Below, in pieces: positions 17,843 to 26,360 of a stretch of DNA of 64,000 nucleotides; within the stretch, counting starts at the first letter, position 1; the number at the start of each line of letters is the position of its first letter. The notes beneath the pieces are model-generated. The model ran no database searches and was not told the DNA's origin. It was given only the letters and a program-made list of their open reading frames with translations. This stretch comes from Pelagibacterales bacterium SAG-MED01 (GTDB taxonomy: Bacteria; Pseudomonadota; Alphaproteobacteria; Pelagibacterales; Pelagibacteraceae), in assembly GCA_014654455.1 (NCBI GenBank), contig JACWCY010000005.1, forward strand, positions 39,460 to 103,459. The letters run 5' to 3'. A program made the translations under genes and the position numbers.

Positions 17843-19168
17843 ATGTCATTACCGACAAAAGCAAAAGTAGTAATTATTGGTGGAGGTATCCATGGTTTAA
17901 GTACTGCTTGGAAATTATCAGAGACATATAAAAATCCAGGTGACATTGTTGTTTTAGAAAAAAAAGGTATTGCTGCAGGAGCAAGTGGAATAGCTTGTGG
18001 TGTTGTGAGAAATAATTATTTCCAGCCAGCAATGAGAGAATTGATGGCTCATTCAGTTTCAGTTTGGGAAAGTGATCCAAAAGCTTTTAAATACAATGCT
18101 GTTGGTTACTTACAAATATCACCAGAGGTAATGCATAAAGATGTAGCAACAATTTATGAGCAACAAAAAGCTATTGGTTATGACTCAGAATTTATTGAAG
18201 GTGAAAAAGATTGTATGAAATACATGAAAGGCATGTTTGATGATTGGCAAGCCCAGGGAATTACATCGGTACTTCATGAAAAAAAAGGTGGATATGCATT
18301 CAACAAAGATTCTATTAAGGCTCTTGAAAACAAATCTACTTCAAACGGTGTTCAAGTTATAAAAGGTGTAAAAGTTAATGGATTTAAAAGAGGTAGCAAT
18401 AGTAAAGCTGTAACAGGTGTTGAGACTAATCAAGGTACTATTGATTGTGAACAAGTAGTTATTGGGGCAGGTCCTTGGGCTAGAGATTTCTGGAATATGT
18501 TAGAGCTTCCAAAAACTGCTAACATTAAAGGTAAGGATGGTAAAATGCACACAACTGATATGTGGACATATTGGATGTTGCAAGAAGGTGTAATTGGTGT
18601 TGAACCAGACTTTTTAAAAATGAACAATGGTGAACAACCACCAGTAATACATGTCGATTCTACTGCGCCATTATATTCTGATAAAACAAAAAAATTAATA
18701 ACTGATAAAATTTGGGGAATTTATTATAAGCCAGATATTGAGGGTTTAGGTGTTCAAGGTGGGACTTCTCCTTACATTGTAGACAAACATTTTGATGAAG
18801 TAAAAGTTGATCCATATGGAATTGAGTCTCCAGAATATCAAACAACTGAAGCTTTTAATGACATGTGGTGTTCAGCTCTAGCTCATTGTCAAAAAAGATT
18901 TGAGGGAAAGTCTGATCTTTATAGAAAAGGTCCATCAGGTGGTCTTGGATGTATGACGCCAGACTCATTTCCAATCTTTGATAGATTTTTAGAAAATGTT
19001 TATATGATTGCTGATGCTAATCACGGTTACAAAATGATTGGTGTTGGTGAACTAGTAGCAAAAGAAATTTTAGGACAAGAAAGTGACTTACTAAAACCAT
19101 TTAGATTCAACCGATACGAGAAGGGTGAACTTCACCCTACTTCGAACAGTCCGTTTCCTTGGAGTTAG
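17843..19168 (+). CDS. FAD-dependent amine/amino-acid oxidoreductase (DAO family)
   Basis: Flavoprotein of the D-amino-acid oxidase/sarcosine oxidase beta family (441 aa). Residues 9-22 hold the FAD motif (VVIIGGGIHGLSTA), followed by LEKKGIAAGASGIACGVVRNNYF and, near the C-terminus, DANHGYKMIGVGE. Family members oxidise N-methylated or secondary amino acids. The gene is not part of a four-subunit sarcosine oxidase operon. It lies 70 bases before a glutamine-synthetase-like ligase and glutamate-synthase-like genes, so N-methylglutamate or a related N-methyl amino acid is a reasonable but untested substrate. No covalent-flavin histidine context like that of SoxB is obvious. It could also be a dehydrogenase rather than an oxidase. 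Confidence 0.75.
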   Translation: MSLPTKAKVVIIGGGIHGLSTAWKLSETYKNPGDIVVLEKKGIAAGASGIACGVVRNNYFQPAMRELMAHSVSVWESDPKAFKYNAVGYLQISPEVMHKDVATIYEQQKAIGYDSEFIEGEKDCMKYMKGMFDDWQAQGITSVLHEKKGGYAFNKDSIKALENKSTSNGVQVIKGVKVNGFKRGSNSKAVTGVETNQGTIDCEQVVIGAGPWARDFWNMLELPKTANIKGKDGKMHTTDMWTYWMLQEGVIGVEPDFLKMNNGEQPPVIHVDSTAPLYSDKTKKLITDKIWGIYYKPDIEGLGVQGGTSPYIVDKHFDEVKVDPYGIESPEYQTTEAFNDMWCSALAHCQKRFEGKSDLYRKGPSGGLGCMTPDSFPIFDRFLENVYMIADANHGYKMIGVGELVAKEILGQESDLLKPFRFNRYEKGELHPTSNSPFPWS

Positions 19169-19238
19169 TTTATCTAAGTAGACAGATGTTTTTTTTTCAG
19201 TTACCTTTTTGATCTAAAAATTCTTAACAGAGGGGACT

Positions 19239-20708
19239 ATGACTGATCTAGAAAAACACGTAAAAAAACCAGGTAGAGATAAACTTGTAAAACAAGTTAG
19301 AGCTAAAATAAATGAACTAGGTGTTGAGTATATTTTTTTTCAATTTATATCCGTTACAGGAAGAGTTGTTGGTAAAGGTATTCCATCTGACCACTGGGAG
19401 AGAACTTGTGAAAAAGGATTTCAGTTAGTTTATGGTGCTACTGCAAACTTATTTTTAGATAGACATAACAATTACATTGGGTATGGACCTGAAGCTAAAG
19501 AGCTTGTTGGAATTCCTGATCCTGAAACTTTTTGTCAGTTACCTTGGGATAAAAAAGTAGCAAGAGTGTTTGTTACTTGTTTTAGAAATAGAGAAGAAAG
19601 AGAAAATCCAGGTGGACATTTAACATCTGATTGTAGAGGAAATTTAAGAATAATTGCTGAAGAATTTAAGAAAAAACATGGTTACCAACTAAGAGTTGGT
19701 ACAGAACCTGAAATGATGTGGTTAACAAAAAATCCAGATGGAACACCAACGGGTAAAGGTTTTTCTAAACCTTATTGTTATCACATTGATCAATTTGAGT
19801 CGTTAAGACCAGTATTTATGAAAGTTATGGAATACGCTAGAGCAATGGGTTTTGATATGATTCAAGGAGATCATGAGGATGCTCCAGGACAGTTAGAATT
19901 AAACTGGATGTATGATGATGTCCTAAGAAATGCAGACAGACTATCAACTTATAGACAAATCTGTGCACAAGTAGCAAGAGAATTTAATTTAATTGCTTGT
20001 TTTATGACAAAACCATTTATGGGTGTTTCTGCAAGTGGTTGTCACACAAATATGTCTTTATGGACAGGTGGAAAGGATAAATTAAACAAACTAGGTCATA
20101 AATCTATTCCAGGAATGGATGAGGTTTTTAGTTATGTTGAAGGGGGCACAAATACATTCATGCCTGATACTAAAGATGTTCAATTACCTGGAAAAATAGG
20201 TCTAAAATCTATTGGTGGTGTTATGAAACATCTTCCAGCATTAACAGCAATTGGATCTTCTACCGTAAATTCATACAGAAGATTATGGGATCAAGGTTTT
20301 TGGGCACCAGTGTACGCAGACTGGGGTTATCAAAATAGAACTTGTGGATTAAGAGTTTCTGCTCCAGGAAGATTTGAATATAGATCGGTAGACTCTATGC
20401 ACAATCCTTATTTAATGGGATCCGCATTGTTAAAAGCGTTTGATGATGGTCTAACAAATAATATCGACCCAGGAAAACCGGAGTCTAGAAATATTTATGA
20501 AGCTCAAAAAGCTGGAAAAGATGTAAAAAAATTACCTTTAAGTTTAGGTGAGGCGCTTGAAAGACTTTCTGAAGATAAAGTTATTCAATCGGCTATGCCA
20601 GATGAAATGTATAAAATATTTCATTGGTATAAAAACGATGAATGGGAAAAGTTTTTAGGTGCAACAACTCAATGGGATCTAGATACTTATCTGGATTGTC
20701 TACCATAG
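19239..20708 (+). CDS. Glutamine-synthetase-family glutamate-amine ligase
   Basis: A 489 aa member of the glutamine synthetase superfamily. The beta-grasp start (YIFFQFISVTGRVVGKGIP) is followed by the catalytic domain with glutamate-rich metal sites (GTEPEMMW, GDHEDAPGQLELN), the ammonium/glutamate region (ASGCHTNMSLW) and the arginine-bearing GRFEYRSVD. It is longer and quite different from the GlnT/GmaS-type gene at 26361. It directly precedes three glutamate-synthase-like genes, as glnT or gmaS does in rhizobial glx and methylotroph mgs clusters. It probably condenses glutamate with ammonia or a small amine such as methylamine. Which amine cannot be decided here. GAGGGGAC precedes the ATG. 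Confidence 0.78.
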   Translation: MTDLEKHVKKPGRDKLVKQVRAKINELGVEYIFFQFISVTGRVVGKGIPSDHWERTCEKGFQLVYGATANLFLDRHNNYIGYGPEAKELVGIPDPETFCQLPWDKKVARVFVTCFRNREERENPGGHLTSDCRGNLRIIAEEFKKKHGYQLRVGTEPEMMWLTKNPDGTPTGKGFSKPYCYHIDQFESLRPVFMKVMEYARAMGFDMIQGDHEDAPGQLELNWMYDDVLRNADRLSTYRQICAQVAREFNLIACFMTKPFMGVSASGCHTNMSLWTGGKDKLNKLGHKSIPGMDEVFSYVEGGTNTFMPDTKDVQLPGKIGLKSIGGVMKHLPALTAIGSSTVNSYRRLWDQGFWAPVYADWGYQNRTCGLRVSAPGRFEYRSVDSMHNPYLMGSALLKAFDDGLTNNIDPGKPESRNIYEAQKAGKDVKKLPLSLGEALERLSEDKVIQSAMPDEMYKIFHWYKNDEWEKFLGATTQWDLDTYLDCLP

Positions 20709-20735
20709 ACTTTTAAATTAAAGAGAGGAAAAGAT

Positions 20736-21680
20736 ATGTGCGGAATAGCGGGATTAATACATAGAGGCAAATCATCAAAAGTTGGTCATGAATTGCAAGG
20801 AATGCTGCAAGCATTAAAACATAGAGGAGAAGACTCTACAGGTTACGCTTTATACGGTGACACTGAAGGTAAAAATTTTATCATGAGAGTAAAAGTAGGT
20901 GAAAACGTTGGTGAAGGAAGCTCATCAATTGCTGAAGATGTGTCAGTTTATGATGAAAGAAAAAAAAATGTTGAAAGTTATCTTTCCGAATTAGGTGCAA
21001 AAATAGTTAAAGAAGAAAGAGTGCTACCCTATTCTCTTAGGTATGAAGTTGAATATAATAAAAAGGATTTACTAGAATTTTCACAAAAAATTGAAAGTAT
21101 TCCTGGAGTTGAAATACTTTCTATGGGTAAATCTTTAGAGGTAATTAAAGATTTAGGAAATGCTAAAATGGTTTGTGACAGATACAACTTAGATAAGGTA
21201 GTTGGAACCCACGCTATTGGTCATGCAAGAATGGCAACAGAGTCTGGGGTAGATATTAAATCTGCTCACCCATTTTGGGGTTATCCTTTTAGTGATGTAT
21301 CTGTTGTTCATAATGGACAACTAACAAATTATTGGAACAATAGAAGAGCTTTGGAGAGTAAAGGAATGAGATTTATGTCTGAGTGTGACTCAGAATTAAT
21401 CGCTGTTTATATAGCTGAAAAAATGAGAGACGGCGCATCATTAGAAGAGGGAATGAAAGAGTCTCTTACAGGATTAGATGGTGTATTTACATATTTTGTA
21501 GCAACGAAAGATTCCTTAGGTATGGCAAAAGATACGATGGCTGCAAAACCTTTGGTTCTTTATGAGTCAGATGACTTGGTAGCAATGGGATCAGAAGAAA
21601 TAGCAATAAGATCAATTTTACCACAAGAGATTGATACTTATGATCCATTTGATGGAGAGGTTAAAGTATGGCAAATTTAA
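20736..21680 (+). CDS. Class II glutamine amidotransferase subunit (GlxB/MgsA type)
   Basis: Glutamine amidotransferase of the N-terminal-nucleophile type (314 aa). Cys2 of MCGIAGL is the nucleophile, exposed by removal of Met1. HRGEDSTGYALYG and later GHARMATES and VHNGQL build the active site. Alone it matches the first domain of glutamate synthase. With the next two genes it reconstitutes a split glutamate-synthase-like enzyme, known as GlxBCD in rhizobia and as N-methylglutamate synthase MgsABC in methylamine users. AGAGAGGAAAAG precedes the start. The last 13 bases overlap the next gene in another frame. Confidence 0.85.
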   Translation: MCGIAGLIHRGKSSKVGHELQGMLQALKHRGEDSTGYALYGDTEGKNFIMRVKVGENVGEGSSSIAEDVSVYDERKKNVESYLSELGAKIVKEERVLPYSLRYEVEYNKKDLLEFSQKIESIPGVEILSMGKSLEVIKDLGNAKMVCDRYNLDKVVGTHAIGHARMATESGVDIKSAHPFWGYPFSDVSVVHNGQLTNYWNNRRALESKGMRFMSECDSELIAVYIAEKMRDGASLEEGMKESLTGLDGVFTYFVATKDSLGMAKDTMAAKPLVLYESDDLVAMGSEEIAIRSILPQEIDTYDPFDGEVKVWQI

Positions 21681-22522
21681 AGGACACTGAGAAAAAAACT
21701 AAATCCCAAGCAATGGGTATGCATACTGAAGTTCTAACAGGTAGAACCCAGCAAAAGTTTTTTAACCCTGATGAAGCTGAAAATTTTTATTATTTTGGAA
21801 CCTATGATGTGGACTTTAATAAAAGAACAGATCTTGATGTTAAAGATATGACTGCAGCAGATGCTAATAAAAAAATAGATAGCTTAATGAGTGAAGGTTA
21901 TGGAACAATCGTAATTAAAAACCCTCAAGGTAAACATAGTCTTGGTGTAGGAATTTTAAATAAATTAAACTTAATTTTTGAAGGTAGCTTAGGTTATTTT
22001 GGAATGGGTTCGTGTGATGGTCCTATTGTAAGAATCAATGGAAGAGTTGGTTGGTCTTGTGCTGAAAATTTAATGGCAGGAAAAGTAGTAATTGAGAAAA
22101 ATGCTGGTTCTTGTTTTGGAGCAGCTATAAGAGGTGGTGATTTAATTTGTAAAGGTAGTGTTGGTGCTAGAACTGGTATCGATATGAAAGGTGGAACTAT
22201 AATTATTGGTGGAGATGCTGGAGCATTTACAGGTTTCATGATGCAAAGAGGTAGAATAATTATTTTAGGTGATGTTGGTATTAATTTGGGTGACTCTATG
22301 TACGATGGGACAATTTTCGTAGGTGGAGAAATTGGTTCATATGGTAGTGATGCTGTAGACGCTGAACTTACAAAAAGTGACCAAGATTGGCTTAAAAGAA
22401 AATTAAAAGTTGCTGAGATTGGTGAAAATTTTGATGTTAGTAAAATGAAAAAAATAGTAGCTGGTAAAAAACTTTGGAATTATGACAATTTAGAACCTAC
22501 TGAGAAAAAAGGAGCAATCTAA
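21668..22522 (+). CDS. GltB C-terminal-domain subunit (GlxC/MgsB type)
   Basis: A 284 aa protein matching the right-handed beta-helix domain found at the C-terminus of the glutamate synthase large subunit. The repeated glycine-rich strands are plain: RINGRVGWSCAENLMAG, RGGDLICKGSVGARTG, IIIGGDAGAFTGFMMQRG and ILGDVGINLGDS. In glutamate synthase this domain is structural. It overlaps the amidotransferase gene by 13 bases and its stop overlaps the next ATG, so all three subunits are probably made in equal amounts. The same split three-gene arrangement occurs in glx and mgs operons. Confidence 0.83.
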   Translation: MANLKDTEKKTKSQAMGMHTEVLTGRTQQKFFNPDEAENFYYFGTYDVDFNKRTDLDVKDMTAADANKKIDSLMSEGYGTIVIKNPQGKHSLGVGILNKLNLIFEGSLGYFGMGSCDGPIVRINGRVGWSCAENLMAGKVVIEKNAGSCFGAAIRGGDLICKGSVGARTGIDMKGGTIIIGGDAGAFTGFMMQRGRIIILGDVGINLGDSMYDGTIFVGGEIGSYGSDAVDAELTKSDQDWLKRKLKVAEIGENFDVSKMKKIVAGKKLWNYDNLEPTEKKGAI

Positions 22523-23931
22523 TGGCAAAAAGAAAAATAAAAAAGAAATCAAATGGAAAAGGTGTTGGTGGAAAAGCAGATGTTCATGCACACGAAGAAG
22601 GTAAAAGAAATAAAAGCTTACTTGGACATAATGCTATTTTTACCCCTGAAGTAATAGACGATATTCATATTAAAGCACAATTAGGAAGATACAGAATGCG
22701 TGGAATGGCGTTGATGAAAAAAATTCCTACTTTTGATGATTTGGTTTTCTTACCCGGTACACTTACGAGGTTTGTGATTGAAGGATATAGAGAAAAGTGT
22801 GAAACAAAAACTGTAATTGGTCCTAGATGTGAAAACCCTATTGAACTTGATATTCCTGTTTATATCACTGGTATGAGTTTTGGTGCGCTGTCTTATGAAG
22901 CTAAAACTGCTTTAGCAAGAGGAGCAACAATGGCTGGGAGCGCAACATGTTCAGGTGAAGGTGGAATGATACCAGATGAAAGAAGATATTCTGAAAAATG
23001 GTACTACCAATGTATTCAATCTAGATATGGATTTAATCCACATCATGCTCAATTAGCTGATGGTATTGAGGTATTTATTGGTCAAGGACAAAAGGTTGGA
23101 ATGGGTGGACACTTAATGGGTCAAAAAGTAACTGATCAAGTTGCTGAAATGAGATCTTTACCTTCTGGTATTGATCAAAGGTCGCCTGCAAGACATCCTG
23201 ACTGGCTGGGTCCAGATGATTTAGCTTTGAAAGTTGAAGAATTAAGACAACTAACAAAAAACAAAGTTCCTATTCAGTTAAAACTAGGAGCATCAAAAGT
23301 TTACGATGATGTTCGTATGGCTGCAAAATGTGATCCGGATTCTATTTATCTAGATGGTATGGAAGGATCTACTGGAGCAGGTCCACACATCGCTGCTGCA
23401 AACACTGGAATTCCAGGAATTGCTGCAATAAGAGAGGCTAGAAGAGCGATTGATGATGTTGGTAAAACTGGAAAAGTTACTTTGATTTATGCTGGTGGAG
23501 TAAGAGATGGGGCAGATATGGCAAAAGCTTTAGCATTAGGTGCTGATGCTATTGCAATTGGCACTGGATCAATGATTGCACTAAACTGTAATAAAGATAT
23601 CCCAGAAGCAAATTTTGAAAAAGAAATGGGTGTTAAAGCTGGTGAGTGTTATCACTGTCATACTGGAAGATGTCCAGTTGGTGTTGCAACACAAGATCCA
23701 AAATTAAGAGCAAGATTAAATCCTGATGATGCAGCTTTAAGAGTATATAATTATTTACACTCAATGACTTTAGAAGCACAACTTCTGGCAAGAGCTTGTG
23801 GTAAAACTAATATTCACTCTTTAGAGCCTGAAGATTTAGCTGCACTAACATCAGAAGCATCTGCTTTAGCTAAAGTTCCTCTAGCAGGAACTAATTACAC
23901 CGTTGGTGTAGATAACTTTCATAAAATATAG
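22522..23931 (+). CDS. FMN-binding glutamate-synthase-domain subunit (GlxD/MgsC type)
   Basis: The synthase subunit (469 aa) of the split enzyme. After a lysine-rich tail (residues 1-20) comes the FMN barrel with GMSFGALSYEAK, SGEGGMIPDERR, LKLGASKV, MEGSTGAGPHI and the cysteine cluster motif CYHCHTGRCPVGVATQDP, which binds an iron-sulfur cluster in glutamate synthases. In MgsC this unit makes N-methylglutamate from gamma-glutamylmethylamide or methylamine and a keto acid. In GlxD its substrate is unsettled. No glutamate synthase small (NADPH) subunit lies nearby, so the electron donor is open. It is co-transcribed with neighbours on both sides. Confidence 0.86.
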   Translation: MAKRKIKKKSNGKGVGGKADVHAHEEGKRNKSLLGHNAIFTPEVIDDIHIKAQLGRYRMRGMALMKKIPTFDDLVFLPGTLTRFVIEGYREKCETKTVIGPRCENPIELDIPVYITGMSFGALSYEAKTALARGATMAGSATCSGEGGMIPDERRYSEKWYYQCIQSRYGFNPHHAQLADGIEVFIGQGQKVGMGGHLMGQKVTDQVAEMRSLPSGIDQRSPARHPDWLGPDDLALKVEELRQLTKNKVPIQLKLGASKVYDDVRMAAKCDPDSIYLDGMEGSTGAGPHIAAANTGIPGIAAIREARRAIDDVGKTGKVTLIYAGGVRDGADMAKALALGADAIAIGTGSMIALNCNKDIPEANFEKEMGVKAGECYHCHTGRCPVGVATQDPKLRARLNPDDAALRVYNYLHSMTLEAQLLARACGKTNIHSLEPEDLAALTSEASALAKVPLAGTNYTVGVDNFHKI

Positions 23932-23939
23932 AGGTAATA

Positions 23940-24356
23940 ATGGCTAAGAAAAAAAGCAAAAAAATTAAAAGTAAACCAAAAAAAGGAAAAAAAATGAAAC
24001 TTGGAACTTTTAAAGAAACTGCTAGAGAAAAACTAATTGGTCAACATATTGGTTATAGATATGACGTTAATTTACTTCCTGATTATAAAAAAATTACACC
24101 TTTCCTTAAAAAGTATGTAGAGGCTATGGGCTGGGATGATTTAAATTGGTTAGAAGATGTTCATATGGGTTATGAAGAAGGAAGACCAGCTGTATTTTGT
24201 AGAAATGCAAATGGCTGGGTAACAATTCCAAAATCTTTCAAACTGCCTGAAAACCAACAGGATAGGGATATGATAGCAAGAGAACTACTGGTTAAGTTTC
24301 AAATGTCTCCAAAACATCCTCTTGTTGATTTAAAAAAAGCTTACTTAAAATTTTAG
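23940..24356 (+). CDS. Conserved-looking unknown protein with lysine-rich N-terminal tail
   Basis: I do not recognise this 138 aa protein. The first 20 residues are almost all lysine and serine (KKKSKKIKSKPKKGKKMK), followed by a compact domain with many aromatic and acidic residues (GWDDLNWLEDVHMGYEEGRP, NGWVTIPKSFKLP). A similar basic tail starts the preceding GlxD/MgsC-type subunit, which hints that both bind the same acidic partner. It is 8 bases downstream of that gene and before amt, so a role in the glutamate-synthase-like enzyme or its assembly is possible. GAGGTAATA precedes the start. Confidence 0.6.
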   Translation: MAKKKSKKIKSKPKKGKKMKLGTFKETAREKLIGQHIGYRYDVNLLPDYKKITPFLKKYVEAMGWDDLNWLEDVHMGYEEGRPAVFCRNANGWVTIPKSFKLPENQQDRDMIARELLVKFQMSPKHPLVDLKKAYLKF

Positions 24357-24482
24357 TTACACAATCTAAAGTTGATTTTATTTTCAAAACTTATTGTCTA
24401 TACTGGGTTTTAGATAATTGTTTCATTTGTCACACCCTTCCTAATTTTGTAGGCTTTTGAAAACTAATATGGAGATGACAAA

Positions 24483-25883
24483 ATGACTGATCAGTTAGGT
24501 GCTCTCACTACCATATTTACAGAATTTTACTACTGGGTAACAGTGGTACTGATGTTTTTAATTCACGTTGGTTTCTGTATGTATGAAGTTGGAGCTTCTC
24601 GATACAAACACCATCAACATACTCTAATGAAAAATACAATGTTAATACCCTTGGTAACAGTAACTTGGTTTTTCTTTGGTTGGTGGATTTACTGGGCATT
24701 CCCAACAGGACCGGGAATAGCACCTTCAATAATGAATGAAAGCACAGCTCTTATCACTGATGAGAGTACTTTTAGTGCTAAATGGTACTTGGCTAACACA
24801 GAGTATATGGCGATTAACTTGGGTGACCACATAAGTGGTGTATTCTGGGCTGCGTTCTTACTATTCTCGTGGACAGCTGCTTCTATCGTTTCAGGAGCAA
24901 TCATTGAAAGAATAACAACTTTTGCATTTGGTATTTTAGCAATTGCTATTGGATCTGTTTTTTGGACAATTGATGCTGCTTGGGGATGGCACTTTGACGG
25001 ATGGATGCTAAAAATTTTAGGATATCATGACGCTTATGCATCAGGAGTAATTCACGCTATTGCGGGTGGATTTGCTTTAGGTGTTCTATGTGTTTTAGGA
25101 CCTAGAATTGGTAAATTTTCATCAAGTGGCGAACCAAGAAACATAGGACCAAGAAATCCTTGGCTAGTTACAGTAGGATTGTTTTTAATTTATACTGGTT
25201 TCTGGGGATTTTATGCTGCATGTAATATACCTATCTTTGACCTTGGGCCCGAGTACGGGATGGAAGGTGTAACTTATTGGACAGCTACAAACATATATGT
25301 AACCCCTACTACACTTAGTGGTATTACTTTTAACTTCTTGATGTCATTATCAGGTGGATTATTAGCCGGATATTGGATTGCTAAAGGTGATCCTTTCTGG
25401 ACTTACTCAAGTGGGCTAGCAGGTGTTATCTGTGCTTCAGCTGGAAATGATTTATATCATCCAATTCAAGCAATGATCATTGGTATGATCGGTGTTGTAA
25501 TTGCATACAAACTACATTACTGGGTTGAACGTAAGTTCAAAATCGATGATGCAGTTGGTGCTGTGGCAGTGCATGGTTATGCTGGTTTTGTTGGTTTAGT
25601 AATATGTGGTTTTGTCTTAAATGGTTATCCATCATCTGGTTACAGTGTTGGTGCTATGTGGGATGGAACAACTTATGCAACAATCAATCCATTGGGGCAA
25701 TTCTTAGGAGCAATAATAATGTTTGGTGTTCTTGGAATGCTACCAGGTTATGTGATAGCTAAAGTTTTACATGGAATGGGTAAATTAAGAATCCCACGTG
25801 ATGTAGAAATAGCTGGACTTGACTATGAAATGATGGAATCTGCTAAGAAAGATGAAAGAGCAGTTTCATCCGCAACCAGGTAA
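24483..25883 (+). CDS. amt: Ammonium transporter, Amt family
   Basis: Inner-membrane ammonium channel (466 aa, about 11 membrane segments). Family marks include GWWIYWAFPTGPG, SGAIIERI, and two pore histidines in the contexts VIHAIAGGFALG and AVHGYAGFVG. These twin histidines conduct ammonia in Amt proteins. It differs from E. coli AmtB in many positions, and no GlnK regulator gene is adjacent. A GGAGATGACAAA site precedes the ATG. Located after the ligase/glutamate-synthase-like genes, it would bring in ammonium for them. Uptake of methylammonium is a known side activity of the family and would fit the methylamine setting. Confidence 0.9.
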   Translation: MTDQLGALTTIFTEFYYWVTVVLMFLIHVGFCMYEVGASRYKHHQHTLMKNTMLIPLVTVTWFFFGWWIYWAFPTGPGIAPSIMNESTALITDESTFSAKWYLANTEYMAINLGDHISGVFWAAFLLFSWTAASIVSGAIIERITTFAFGILAIAIGSVFWTIDAAWGWHFDGWMLKILGYHDAYASGVIHAIAGGFALGVLCVLGPRIGKFSSSGEPRNIGPRNPWLVTVGLFLIYTGFWGFYAACNIPIFDLGPEYGMEGVTYWTATNIYVTPTTLSGITFNFLMSLSGGLLAGYWIAKGDPFWTYSSGLAGVICASAGNDLYHPIQAMIIGMIGVVIAYKLHYWVERKFKIDDAVGAVAVHGYAGFVGLVICGFVLNGYPSSGYSVGAMWDGTTYATINPLGQFLGAIIMFGVLGMLPGYVIAKVLHGMGKLRIPRDVEIAGLDYEMMESAKKDERAVSSATR

Positions 25884-25895
25884 AGGAGATAAAAT

Positions 25896-26126
25896 ATGGC
25901 TACAGTTACAAACTGGATCGATCACCTAAACAAACCTGCTGAGGAAGTTGCAGGTGCTGTTTATCCTGGTGCTGGATCTATGGAAACGACACTAGTTATT
26001 ATTGGTATCGTTTTATGGTTAGGTTGGCATGTCTTGACTGCAAGATCTGAAAGTGAAGAGCTTTCAAGATTGTCAAGAAAAAGACATGGTGCTAATGATC
26101 ATAAAAGCAATGTTACCGAATGGTAA
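25896..26126 (+). CDS. Small membrane protein following amt
   Basis: A 76 aa protein with one membrane segment at about residues 29-47 (TTLVIIGIVLWLGWHVL), a soluble N-terminus with a conserved-looking PGAGSM motif, and a basic tail (SRLSRKRHGAND). It begins 12 bases after amt with an AAAGGAGAT site, so it is co-translated with the transporter. I know no function. The position suggests an accessory subunit or modulator of Amt. A strong terminator follows. Confidence 0.6.
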   Translation: MATVTNWIDHLNKPAEEVAGAVYPGAGSMETTLVIIGIVLWLGWHVLTARSESEELSRLSRKRHGANDHKSNVTEW

Positions 26127-26141
26127 TTTAAAATAAAATTT

Positions 26142-26171
26142 GGGCGCTACTTAAGTGTGGCGCCCTTTTTT
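26142..26171 (+). terminator. Rho-independent terminator after the amt operon
   Basis: GGGCGC at 26142-26147 pairs with GCGCCC at 26160-26165, with TTTTTT directly after. It lies 15 bases past the stop of the small membrane protein and ends the transcription unit that starts around 17.8 or 19.2 kb. The second glutamine-synthetase-type gene downstream therefore probably needs another promoter or read-through. Confidence 0.88.
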
Positions 26172-26187
26172 AATATTTAATCAAAAA

Positions 26188-26343
26188 ATGCCTGAAGAAA
26201 ATAATAATGAGGAATTAAGACCAACTAAAATGCGTGGGGTTGCCTTCCCGAAAGCAAAGTATGGAGTAATATTAGCAGTGATTATAATTATTGTTGTAAA
26301 TATTGTGTATTACAAAGAAACAATTTTTTCTTTTTTAAAATAA
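26188..26343 (+). CDS. Small membrane protein before the glnT/gmaS-like gene
   Basis: A 51 aa open frame with an acidic N-terminus (MPEENNNEELRP) and one strong membrane segment at about residues 28-45 (YGVILAVIIIIVVNIVYY). I chose the ATG at 26188. An upstream GTG at 26155 would place the first codons inside the terminator hairpin. It ends 17 bases before the next gene. Function unknown. The clear domain layout makes a real gene likely despite the small size, and it resembles the small membrane protein after amt only in being single-pass. Confidence 0.5.
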   Translation: MPEENNNEELRPTKMRGVAFPKAKYGVILAVIIIIVVNIVYYKETIFSFLK

Positions 26344-26360
26344 CTATGTTAATTTAATTT

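Noticed and set aside
26155..26187. A GTG start for the small membrane protein.
   Set aside because: Those codons lie inside the terminator hairpin. The ATG at 26188 gives a sensible small protein.
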